Assembly (NCBI GenBank): GCA_027066695.1
Contig: JAMONE010000186.1
Span: 1 to 7,785 of the forward strand
Length of the DNA: 7,785 nt
DNA from: Micavibrio sp.
GTDB lineage: Bacteria; Pseudomonadota; Alphaproteobacteria; Micavibrionales; Micavibrionaceae
Direction of reading: 5' to 3'
Positions 1-6,076 of this stretch are shown one piece after another. The position numbers were made by a program, and so were the translations under genes. Numbering within the stretch: the first letter of the stretch is position 1; every line of letters begins with the position of its first letter. The notes beneath the pieces are model-generated. The model saw only the letters and a program-made list of their open reading frames with translations. It did not search any database and was not told where the DNA came from.

Positions 1-132
1 CTTAATGCTGGCAAGCTTAGAAAAGAAAAGCGCAAGCAAAAGAAAAATATCAAGATGCTGGAAAAAGAAGTTGAGCGTTTGAAAGAAGATAAATATGCTA
101 CCCAACCACCCCAAAATGTTTTGTGCAATTGA
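1..132 (+). CDS. C-terminal tail of a probable LapA-domain (DUF1049) membrane protein, partial
   Basis: Frame 1 is open from the first base and ends at TGA (130-132), giving the last 43 residues of a protein that starts outside the window. The tail is very basic and heptad-like (many Lys/Arg/Glu, with Leu and Met spaced as in a short coiled coil, e.g. KMLEKEVERLKEDK) and ends in a polar stretch. LapA-domain proteins have two N-terminal membrane helices followed by just such a charged cytoplasmic coiled coil, and in many alphaproteobacteria the gene sits between ihfB and pyrF. The membrane part is not visible, so the family call rests on the tail and on the following pyrF. The last 38 bases overlap pyrF in another frame, which suggests cotranscription and possibly translational coupling. 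A different short coiled-coil protein cannot be excluded. Confidence 0.55.
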   Translation, partial: LNAGKLRKEKRKQKKNIKMLEKEVERLKEDKYATQPPQNVLCN

Positions 133-790
133 TACGAATAATCTTGATAAAGCTTGCGAATTATCCGCAGTTATTGCGCCAATTACTGGCGGTATTAAGC
201 TAGGGCTGGAATTTTTCAATAATTTCGGTCTGCAAGGAATAGAGCGTGTTGTAGGAACTTGCCCTGAAGCTCAGCTTTTTATTGATTTGAAATTCCACGA
301 TATACCAAATACTGTTGCTGGCGCGGTGCGCGGTATTTGCAGTAATTTTGATCCTACTTACTTAAATGTTCATGCATCTGGCGGGCGAGAAATGATGATC
401 GCGGCAAAGGAAGCCTGCGGCAAAGACACTAAATTACTCGCCGTAACCTTGCTTACCAGCCTTGATGAGGCGGCAATTCAGGAGGTTGGCTATCAAGATA
501 ATGTCTCCGCGCAAGTAGAAAAACTAGCATTACTCGCTAAACAAGCAGGGCTGGACGGGGTTGTTTGCTCGGCGCATGAAATTGAAAGTCTGCGCAAAGC
601 TTGCGGTGATGATTTTGCCCTGATGGTTCCAGGAATTAGACCAGCGGGAGCAGCTCAAGGGGATCAAAAACGTGTCATGACCCCTAAATCCGCTTTAGAT
701 AAAGGCGCAACCCATCTGGTAATTGGTCGCCCTATAACCAATGCTCAAGATCCAGCCATCGCGGCGCGAGATATTTTGGAAGGCTTATAA
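95..790 (+). CDS. pyrF: Orotidine 5'-phosphate decarboxylase
   Basis: PyrF converts orotidine monophosphate to UMP, the last step of de novo pyrimidine synthesis, in the cytoplasm. The 231-residue length is normal for the short bacterial form. Visible family motifs in order are AIDT (Asp13, substrate site), GIKLG (Lys35), the catalytic signature DLKFHDIPNT (64-73, with Asp64, Lys66 and Asp69), NVHASGG (91-97), VPGIRP (178-183) and VIGRPIT (209-215), whose Arg213 should hold the phosphate. The start at 95 follows a purine-rich GAAAGAAG; an internal ATG at 116 would begin just before the first beta strand and is the only other reasonable choice. The gene begins inside the upstream coding tail and its TAA shares one base with the next ATG (TAATG), so it appears embedded in an operon. 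No key residue is missing. Confidence 0.96.
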   Translation: MLPNHPKMFCAIDTNNLDKACELSAVIAPITGGIKLGLEFFNNFGLQGIERVVGTCPEAQLFIDLKFHDIPNTVAGAVRGICSNFDPTYLNVHASGGREMMIAAKEACGKDTKLLAVTLLTSLDEAAIQEVGYQDNVSAQVEKLALLAKQAGLDGVVCSAHEIESLRKACGDDFALMVPGIRPAGAAQGDQKRVMTPKSALDKGATHLVIGRPITNAQDPAIAARDILEGL

Positions 791-1584
791 TGTTTACACC
801 TACGTTAGATACAAAAGAAACGGCGCAAAATATTAAGGCTTTTGTTGCTACCAATAAAAGTGAATTTTGGAAAATTTTAAAACCGCTTATTCCTTTTATC
901 TTGGGGTTGAATTTACTAGATACTGTAATCACGGTGTTATATATGTCAGGCAGTGATAATGATTTTACGTTGGGCGGTATTATTGCGACATATTTCATTA
1001 GCGTTCTGGTTATTTCATGGCATAGAATTGTAATACATGGCGCGGATAACTACACGCCAATGAACCCGTTTAAGCCAAAAAAGCATGAGCTTGTCTTTAT
1101 AGGGGTGGCTGTTGCTTTGCCTTTGGCGGTGATGTCTGCTTTGGGCGTTTTAATATGGTCACTAACTATGATTGTGCCGTTTCCTGTTGTTATGGTTGGG
1201 TGCTTTATATTAATCAGCTTAGCGATATATTTTTATTACAGAATTTGCTTTTATTTCCCCGCCAAAGCAGTTGATGCAAATATCACTATTAAACAAGCCT
1301 TTGATTTGAGTCAGGGGCTGTTATGGGATTTGATTATGGCATTCTTGGCGGCTTCGTGGAAGCTACTATTGGTGTATTTCACATATGTGATAGCAATCAT
1401 ATCAATATTACCAGTCATAGCAGCTAGTATGGATTCTACGGTAATAGTATCCCTTATTGCTTTTGTAATGTTTATACCCAGAATTATATATTTTCAGCCA
1501 TTAATTATAATTATCGGAATTACGGCTCTGTCCAATTATTATCTCTACGCTATTCAAAATAAAGACGAAGCTGATTTAACATGA
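790..1584 (+). CDS. Uncharacterised six-helix inner-membrane protein
   Basis: I do not recognise a named gene. The 264-residue product is strongly hydrophobic, with membrane segments at about 30-51, 62-82, 101-126, 128-150, 180-211 and 217-250, and short charged loops. There is no signal peptide and no catalytic motif. The segment RICFYFPAKAVDANITIKQAF (151-171) and the following DLSQGLLWD resemble the pattern 'R..F..PA.AVD...S...A..L..G..W' seen in YciC-like and GPDP-membrane-domain proteins of proteobacteria; that link is by memory of the pattern and is tentative. A good ribosome site GGAAGG (778-783) lies six bases before the start. The gene overlaps pyrF by one base and trpF by four (ATGA), so its translation is probably coupled to both. 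The context gives no functional clue: the flanking enzymes are soluble and belong to unrelated pathways. Confidence 0.85.
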   Translation: MFTPTLDTKETAQNIKAFVATNKSEFWKILKPLIPFILGLNLLDTVITVLYMSGSDNDFTLGGIIATYFISVLVISWHRIVIHGADNYTPMNPFKPKKHELVFIGVAVALPLAVMSALGVLIWSLTMIVPFPVVMVGCFILISLAIYFYYRICFYFPAKAVDANITIKQAFDLSQGLLWDLIMAFLAASWKLLLVYFTYVIAIISILPVIAASMDSTVIVSLIAFVMFIPRIIYFQPLIIIIGITALSNYYLYAIQNKDEADLT

Positions 1585-2192
1585 CACAGGTAAAAATATG
1601 CGGCATTAAAACGCCAAATATATTAGACGCTGCAATATCTAGTGGAGCGCGCTTTATTGGCTTTGTATTCTACCCGCCATCGCCTAGAAATATTGATGTT
1701 GATACCGCAAAGGAGCTAGCCCTCACCCTTCCTACAGGCGTGCGCAGTGTTGGCCTGTTCGTTGATCCAACTGATGAGCAGCTAGATAATGTATTGGGAC
1801 GTGTTCCCCTTGACATGATGCAGCTTCACGGCGTTGAGAGCTTAGAGCGCGTGGCGCAGATTAAAGAAAAATACGCTCTGCCGATAATTAAAGCATTCCC
1901 TGTTCGCACGGCAAAAGATATAGAAAATGCCAAGCCCTATGAGGATATTGTTGATTGGTTGTTATTCGATAATATAGCTGGCGGATCAGGGCAAAGCTTT
2001 GATTGGGATTTACTCACGGGGGCGGAGTTTTCAAAGCCATGGATGCTATCGGGTGGTTTAAACGCTGATAATGTGGTTGATGCTATTAAAACCCTCGCGC
2101 CAAATGCTGTTGATGTTTCTTCTGGCGTTGAGGCTGCGCGCGGTGTAAAATGCCCACAGAAAATTCGCGCTTTTATTGAAGCATGTAAATAA
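1581..2192 (+). CDS. trpF: Phosphoribosylanthranilate isomerase
   Basis: TrpF converts N-(5'-phosphoribosyl)anthranilate to the carboxyphenylamino-deoxyribulose phosphate in tryptophan synthesis. The 203 residues cover a complete single-domain beta/alpha barrel. The start VKICGIK carries the catalytic cysteine (Cys7); GFVFYPPSPRNI (27-38), MMQLHG (79-84), KAFPVR (104-109), LLFDN (127-131, catalytic acid Asp130), GGSGQSFDW (134-142), LSGGL (156-160) and VDVSSGVE (177-184) are the usual family blocks; the glycine-rich loops bind phosphate. It is a stand-alone enzyme, not fused to TrpC. The ATG overlaps the previous stop as ATGA. In many alphaproteobacteria trpB and trpA come next; here lemA follows instead, so the remaining trp genes must lie elsewhere if present. 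Confidence 0.96.
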   Translation: MTQVKICGIKTPNILDAAISSGARFIGFVFYPPSPRNIDVDTAKELALTLPTGVRSVGLFVDPTDEQLDNVLGRVPLDMMQLHGVESLERVAQIKEKYALPIIKAFPVRTAKDIENAKPYEDIVDWLLFDNIAGGSGQSFDWDLLTGAEFSKPWMLSGGLNADNVVDAIKTLAPNAVDVSSGVEAARGVKCPQKIRAFIEACK

Positions 2193-2206
2193 GGGAGATT
2201 TATATC

Positions 2207-2770
2207 ATGGAATTATGGGTGATTTTAGCAATTATCGGCGTTATCGCAGTTATATTTGTGATGCTTTACAACCGACTTGTTGCACTAAGGCAAACACGAG
2301 AAAATGCATTTTCCGATATAGATGTACAGCTAAAGCAACGCTATAACCTTATTCCGCAGCTTGTCGAGACGGTTAAGGGCTACGCCGCGCATGAAAAGCA
2401 AATATTTGAAAATGTAACGAGCGCGCGCGCAGGTGTCGGCGCAGCCAAAGCCGCTGGTGGCGAGAGAGTTGCGGCTGAAAATGTTCTGGGCGGTGCGTTA
2501 ATGGGGTTATTAGCTGTGGCAGAGAATTACCCTGATTTGAAAGCCGATCAAAACTTTCAAAAATTAATGGATGAGCTATCGGATATTGAAAATAAAATCG
2601 CTGCGGCTCGTCGCTTCTTTAATAATGCGACATCTGAATATAACACAGCTACCGAACAATTCCCCGCTGTTCTAATAGCAAATATGTTTAATTTTAGTAA
2701 AGAAGATTTCTTTGAGCTTGATGAGGCCGAGGCCGCTCTTGTGCAAAAAGCTCCTGAAGTTAAGTTCTAA
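2207..2770 (+). CDS. lemA: LemA family membrane-anchored protein
   Basis: LemA proteins are anchored by one N-terminal helix and expose a long helical bundle; their molecular role is poorly defined, though they are often encoded beside M48 proteases. Here residues 4-20 form the membrane helix, followed by YNRLVALRQTRENAFSDIDV (21-40) and the family's LKQRYNLIPQLVETVKGYAA block (42-61). The other hallmark, AENYPDLKADQNFQKLMDEL with IENKIAAARRFFNNATSEYN (about 105-146), is intact, and the protein ends at 187 residues, the usual length. An alanine/glycine-rich stretch (74-100) links the blocks. A strong ribosome site AGGGAGA (2192-2198) overlaps the end of trpF and sits eight bases before the ATG. 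The protease gene starts five bases after the stop, so the two are almost certainly cotranscribed and probably act together at the inner membrane. Confidence 0.94.
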   Translation: MELWVILAIIGVIAVIFVMLYNRLVALRQTRENAFSDIDVQLKQRYNLIPQLVETVKGYAAHEKQIFENVTSARAGVGAAKAAGGERVAAENVLGGALMGLLAVAENYPDLKADQNFQKLMDELSDIENKIAAARRFFNNATSEYNTATEQFPAVLIANMFNFSKEDFFELDEAEAALVQKAPEVKF

Positions 2771-2775
2771 AAACC

Positions 2776-3849
2776 ATGGTGAGTACCGCGATAGGCTTAA
2801 GCTCTCATATATGGAATAATAACTTACGATGCGTATTGTTATTATTGATTTACCCTGTTTTGATTATAGGGGTGTTTTGGGCAATCTCTTTCGCGCTTGG
2901 TATGCTCTCAAATAATAATGGTGAGACTTGGATATTTGTTGATTTTGCCAATAAAATTACTTACGAATTTTTTCCATTAATCATTAGCGGCGTTTCAATT
3001 TGGTTTATTATTGCATGGTTTTTTAATACCCGCATGATCAGAAAGCTGTCGCACTCTCACCCTGTTAGCAGGAAAGAAGAGCCAGAGCTTTATAATTTGC
3101 TTGAAAATCTATGTATATCCCAAGGTGTGAAAATGCCACATTTGGAGATCATAGAGACCCACGCTCGCAATGCTTTTGCCAGCGGTATATCCGAGGGAAA
3201 TTTTGCTATCACAATAACGCGTGGCCTTATGAATAGCTTGTCCAAGGATGAGCTGGAGGGCGTTTTGGCGCATGAGCTTACCCATATTCAAAACCGTGAT
3301 GTACGGCTTTTAATCGTTTGTATAATTTTCACAGGGTTATTTGGGTTTTTAGCTCAGCTAGCGTGGAGTAATCTGCGCTATAGCCTGTTTTATGGCCGTA
3401 GACGTAGCAATAATAACAATGGCTCGACCTTTATCATTATCATTGTAATAGCTATTATTTTATGGCTGGGATATATGGCGAGCTTGCTTATGAGGTTTGC
3501 TTTATCACGCAGGCGTGAATATATGGCCGATGCAGGGGCGATTAGTATGACGAAAAACCCCGAGGCTATGATGCGCGCGCTTATGCGAATATCAGGGCGC
3601 GATCAAATACCGCAAACTACAGATGATATAGCGATGATGTGCATTGAAAATCACAAGCCTTTTATGGGCATGTTTGCGACGCACCCGCCAATTACGAATC
3701 GTATAAAAGCTATATCAGAAATAACGCGAACGCCTATTCCCGAGAAATCAAACCTTGCGCCAGTAAATAAAGATCATAGCTTTTCTAACCTCACACATAA
3801 AAAAGCTACGCGAACAAATCCTTGGTTAACACACCGAAAACGGAAATAG
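2776..3849 (+). CDS. M48 family zinc metalloprotease, HtpX-like, LemA partner
   Basis: This is an integral-membrane zinc protease of the HtpX type, a family involved in quality control of membrane proteins. The zinc site is complete: HELTH (His166, Glu167, His170) and the third ligand Glu248 in REYMADAGA. A conserved THPP (302-305) follows, as in the family. Membrane segments lie at about 19-44, 66-83, 178-197 and 218-238, with the active site on the loop between the second and third. The opening GLSSHIWNNNLR is typical of M48 proteins encoded next to lemA. The last 30 or so residues extend past the catalytic domain and end in a basic tail (THRKRK). The start has little visible ribosome site and follows lemA by five bases, suggesting coupled translation. 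It differs from classical E. coli HtpX in its N-terminus and context, so I give no symbol. Confidence 0.93.
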   Translation: MVSTAIGLSSHIWNNNLRCVLLLLIYPVLIIGVFWAISFALGMLSNNNGETWIFVDFANKITYEFFPLIISGVSIWFIIAWFFNTRMIRKLSHSHPVSRKEEPELYNLLENLCISQGVKMPHLEIIETHARNAFASGISEGNFAITITRGLMNSLSKDELEGVLAHELTHIQNRDVRLLIVCIIFTGLFGFLAQLAWSNLRYSLFYGRRRSNNNNGSTFIIIIVIAIILWLGYMASLLMRFALSRRREYMADAGAISMTKNPEAMMRALMRISGRDQIPQTTDDIAMMCIENHKPFMGMFATHPPITNRIKAISEITRTPIPEKSNLAPVNKDHSFSNLTHKKATRTNPWLTHRKRK

Positions 3850-3859
3850 ATTTATGTTT

Positions 3860-3868
3860 TGTGGATAA
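3860..3868 (-). promoter_or_regulatory. Perfect DnaA box upstream of gcrA
   Basis: The plus strand reads TGTGGATAA, whose complement TTATCCACA is the exact consensus DnaA box. It lies 11 bases after the M48 stop and 142 bases before the gcrA start, in the only gap that can carry the gcrA promoter. A second, imperfect box faces it at 3884-3892. I saw no other exact copy in the window; a relaxed match (TGTGAAAAA) at 4211-4219 is inside gcrA. In Caulobacter, DnaA activates gcrA, so the placement makes biological sense. Binding is inferred. Confidence 0.6.
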
Positions 3869-3883
3869 GAATTTATTTTATTT

Positions 3884-3892
3884 TTATCCATT
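3884..3892 (+). promoter_or_regulatory. Imperfect second DnaA-box-like site
   Basis: TTATCCATT matches the DnaA consensus TTATCCACA at seven of nine bases and is inverted relative to the perfect box 15 bases away. Together they make an inverted repeat (GGATAAGAA 3863-3871 with TTTTTATCC 3881-3889, one G-T pair, nine-base T/A loop). The same bases could also form a weak AT-rich hairpin ending the upstream operon, but no T run follows the stem, so a terminator is less convincing. Confidence 0.35.
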
Positions 3893-3999
3893 GGCGAAAA
3901 TTGCTTGTTCCTGATAGATTGTAGTTCTTAGTTAGAAATTTAAAAAATGTGTTTAGTATCAATGTCTTACATTGAGGCTGGTTATTTTGCTATATTTTT

Positions 4000-4005
4000 G
4001 GAGGA
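4000..4005 (+). promoter_or_regulatory. Ribosome binding site that fixes the gcrA start
   Basis: GGAGGA lies five bases before the ATG at 4011. It decides between that start and the in-frame ATG at 3972, which would add 13 residues (MRLVILLYFWRNK) unlike any GcrA N-terminus and has no such site before it. Confidence 0.85.
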
Positions 4006-4010
4006 ATAAA

Positions 4011-4532
4011 ATGAGTTGGACTGATGATCGCGTAGATATTTTGAAAAAGCTTTGGGGTGATGGTCACACTGCGGCTGAAATTGCCAAGAAACTTGGTGGT
4101 GTTACGCGTAATGCTGTAATTGGAAAAGCTCATCGTTTGAAGCTCTCTAATAGAGTGTCTCCAATTCAACAAAATAAAAAGCCCGCAAATAAAAATATTG
4201 AACAAAAGCTTGTGAAAAAGGTAAGTTCTAATTCTAATGTGGCTAAGGTTTCTGCTGTTTCAGCTAAAAAGAGCGCACCTGTTATATCTGGTGAGCTATA
4301 TAGCTTAATGGATTTAAAGCCACGCATGTGTCGCTGGCCATCTGGCGATCCTAGGGAAGAGAATTTTGGTTTCTGCGGTGATACAACTATTTCAGGCATC
4401 CCTTATTGTGAAGAGCATGCAAAGCTTGCTTATCAAGCAGCCACGCGCAATCGTATCTTAAATTCTGATAAGAATGCAAAAAAAGCACATAATAATGGCG
4501 TAGGACTTGTCGCAAAGCAGGCAGCATCTTAA
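4011..4532 (+). CDS. gcrA: GcrA cell cycle regulator
   Basis: GcrA is an alphaproteobacterial transcription regulator that binds sigma-70 RNA polymerase holoenzyme and activates promoters bearing CcrM-methylated GANTC sites, driving S-phase genes. The product has 173 residues. The N-terminal DNA-binding domain is clear: MSWTDDRVDILKKLW, then a helix-turn-helix (TAAEIAKKLGGVTRNAVIGK, 20-39) and HRLKLSNR. A Lys/Ser/Asn-rich linker (about 50-95) follows. The C-terminal sigma-binding part shows the family's cysteine pattern: MCRWPSGDP (106-114), FGFCG (119-123) and PYCEEHAKLAYQ (131-142), with Cys107, Cys122, Cys133 and His136. The start was chosen for the family N-terminus and the GGAGGA site. 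It appears to be transcribed alone, from the gap that carries the DnaA boxes; that gap contains no GANTC, so direct methylation-dependent autoregulation is not suggested. Confidence 0.95.
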   Translation: MSWTDDRVDILKKLWGDGHTAAEIAKKLGGVTRNAVIGKAHRLKLSNRVSPIQQNKKPANKNIEQKLVKKVSSNSNVAKVSAVSAKKSAPVISGELYSLMDLKPRMCRWPSGDPREENFGFCGDTTISGIPYCEEHAKLAYQAATRNRILNSDKNAKKAHNNGVGLVAKQAAS

Positions 4533-4588
4533 TCTATAAAATATTTCATTTGATCTACCCTTGATATAAACACCTAAGATAAAGAAAT

Positions 4589-4631
4589 TTGACATTTCTG
4601 ATCGCTACACTCTAAACATATAATGTATAAT
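4589..4631 (+). promoter_or_regulatory. Candidate promoter region before the RNA methyltransferase
   Basis: A perfect TTGACA (4589-4594) precedes two perfect TATAAT hexamers (4619-4624 and 4626-4631) that lie in the inverted repeat. The distance from TTGACA to the first TATAAT is 24 bases, too long for an ordinary sigma-70 promoter, so these parts may not work together; TTGACA with TAAACA (4613-4618, spacer 18) has good spacing but a poor -10. A promoter somewhere here is likely, since the gap separates gcrA from the next gene, but its exact elements are uncertain. Confidence 0.35.
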
Positions 4632-4642
4632 ATGTTTAGAGT
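4609..4642. promoter_or_regulatory. 13-bp perfect inverted repeat, probable operator
   Basis: ACTCTAAACATAT (4609-4621) is matched exactly by ATATGTTTAGAGT (4630-4642) around the eight-base spacer AATGTATA. Pairing stops at the next base on either side. Arm centres are 21 bases apart, about two helical turns, as suits a dimeric regulator binding one DNA face. It sits 62 bases before the RNA methyltransferase start. As RNA it would be an AT-rich hairpin with no T run after it, so it is a poor intrinsic terminator for gcrA. The regulator is unknown. Confidence 0.55.
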
Positions 4643-4703
4643 TATAGCTAATAATGCTATCAAAGCTTGCTGCATTCTATATTTTACTGTAAGACTAGCC
4701 ACC

Positions 4704-5990
4704 ATGAAACCAGCATCAAGAATACAAGCCACAATCGAAATTTTAGAGCGCGATCAAAATATTCGTGTTCCCCTTGACTCTTGCGTTGGGGATTATATGC
4801 GAAACCGTCGCTATATTGGATCGAAAGACCGCCGCGCCGTAGCCGAACGCGTATATGAAATTGCGCGTCACCATGCGCGAATTAATTGGTGGCTTGATAA
4901 GCATAGCGTTGAGATTACTCCGCGAAGCCGCACTATATGTTGGCTTGCTTTGGGTGAACAAGCAGATGAGAAAAGACTTCATGATTTGCTTGACGGCTCT
5001 GGTTATGCGCCAGAAAAGCTGGATGACAGTGAAATTGCCTTTGCACAAAAAATTGTCGGACTAAATATTGAGCATGAAGATATGCCTGAAGGCGTATTAT
5101 CAGAATGCCCACCCGAATTTGAGGCAGTCTTACGCGATTACTTTGGCGAAGGATTTAAGGATGAAATGCTGGCGATGATGGTTCCTGCGACATTGGATGT
5201 TCGGGCAAATATCTTTGCTATGGAGCGCGAAAATGTTCAAAGCTCACTGGAAAAAGATGGCATTGAAACTACGCTTACGCCTTTCTCACCTTGGGGGCTG
5301 CGCTGCGTTGAAAAAGCATATCTATCCAAAACTAAAGCGATGAATAAGGGCTGGATTGAGATTCAAGATGAAGGCTCGCAACTAATTGCTCATGTTTGTG
5401 ATGCGAAATCAGGCATGCAAGTCCTTGATTATTGTGCAGGCGGCGGCGGTAAAACGCTTGCACTCGCCGCAGCAATGAAGCGCAAAGGGCGCGTTGTTGC
5501 AATGGATTTAGATGAAAAACGCCTTGAAAAAGGACGCAGACGCTACAAAAAAGCTGGACTTGCTGATATTATAGAAGTGCGCCCACTATCCGATATTCGT
5601 CACAAAAAATGGCTAAAACGCCAAAAAGGCACGTTTGATATCGTTCTAACCGACGTTCCATGCAGCGGTACAGGCACATGGAGACGCAATCCTGATATGC
5701 GCTGGCGCAATTATGGCCCTACGCTAAATGAGCTTGTAGAAATCCAAGCAGAGATTTTAGACAAAGTTGCCAAAGCTGTTAAAGTCGGCGGCAAGCTGGT
5801 TTATGCTACATGCTCACTTTTACCAATTGAAAATGAAGAGCAAGTCGAAAAATTTCTTAAAAATCATCCTGAATTTGAGATACAGCCACTTGATGAAGCC
5901 CTTGGATTAGGCACACCATTCATGCGCCTAACTCCGCATCGTCATAAAACCGATGGCTTTTTTGCAGCCACGCTTATTCGTAAAGAATAA
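4704..5990 (+). CDS. RsmB/NOP-type RNA (cytosine-5) methyltransferase
   Basis: This SAM-dependent enzyme methylates C5 of cytosine in RNA, most likely rRNA. The 428 residues comprise an N-terminal helical region (about 1-150), a linking domain ending in the family signature EIQDEGSQL (219-227), and a Rossmann-type catalytic domain: SAM loop VLDYCAGGGGKTLALA (240-255), AMDLD (266-270), TDVPCSGTGTWRRNPDMRW (316-334) with Cys320, and YATCSLLPIENEEQV (367-381) with the nucleophile Cys370. Both catalytic cysteines are present. The start at 4704 gives MKPASRIQA, like the 'MTPAARIQA' beginning of alphaproteobacterial members. The frame is open back to an ATG at 4623, but those 27 extra residues are unlike the family and lack a ribosome site. 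The exact target (RsmB C967 or another position) cannot be set from sequence, so I give no symbol. Confidence 0.92.
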   Translation: MKPASRIQATIEILERDQNIRVPLDSCVGDYMRNRRYIGSKDRRAVAERVYEIARHHARINWWLDKHSVEITPRSRTICWLALGEQADEKRLHDLLDGSGYAPEKLDDSEIAFAQKIVGLNIEHEDMPEGVLSECPPEFEAVLRDYFGEGFKDEMLAMMVPATLDVRANIFAMERENVQSSLEKDGIETTLTPFSPWGLRCVEKAYLSKTKAMNKGWIEIQDEGSQLIAHVCDAKSGMQVLDYCAGGGGKTLALAAAMKRKGRVVAMDLDEKRLEKGRRRYKKAGLADIIEVRPLSDIRHKKWLKRQKGTFDIVLTDVPCSGTGTWRRNPDMRWRNYGPTLNELVEIQAEILDKVAKAVKVGGKLVYATCSLLPIENEEQVEKFLKNHPEFEIQPLDEALGLGTPFMRLTPHRHKTDGFFAATLIRKE

Positions 5991-6002
5991 TTGACTACTA
6001 AT

Positions 6003-6032
6003 TTGACCAGCATCAATGGCTTTGCCTTTAAA
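6003..6032 (+). promoter_or_regulatory. Weak candidate promoter for moeA
   Basis: TTGACC (6003-6008) is followed after 18 bases by TTTAAA (6027-6032), a four-of-six match to the -10 consensus, 45 bases before the moeA start. Another TTGACT begins 12 bases earlier (5991). The AT-rich background makes such matches common. The gap contains no evident terminator for the upstream gene, so read-through is an alternative. Confidence 0.25.
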
Positions 6033-6076
6033 AGACTTTTATATCATAGGTTAAGTAAGCCAGTGGAGATATTCTT

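Noticed and set aside
732..998. Minus-strand open frame of 88 residues across the pyrF / membrane-protein junction
   Set aside because: It is antisense to two well-supported genes, has no recognisable motif and no ribosome site.
3907..3927. Repeated GTTC suggestive of an alphaproteobacterial LexA box
   Set aside because: The two GTTC copies are separated by 13 bases, not the seven required by GTTC-N7-GTTC.
3928..3956. TTAG/TTAA/TTTA elements suggestive of a CtrA site before gcrA
   Set aside because: No pair has the required seven-base spacing of TTAA-N7-TTAA; spacings are eight, and the region is simply AT-rich.
3972..4010. Upstream in-frame start for gcrA
   Set aside because: It would place GGAGGA inside the coding region and add residues not seen in GcrA; MSWTDDR at 4011 is the family start.
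4623..4703. In-frame upstream ATG adding 27 residues to the RNA methyltransferase
   Set aside because: The extension is unlike the family N-terminus, its ATG lies inside the inverted repeat with no ribosome site, and MKPASRIQA at 4704 matches the family.
4855..5064. Plus-strand 69-residue frame within the RNA methyltransferase
   Set aside because: It lies wholly inside a gene with complete catalytic motifs in another frame and shows no protein features.
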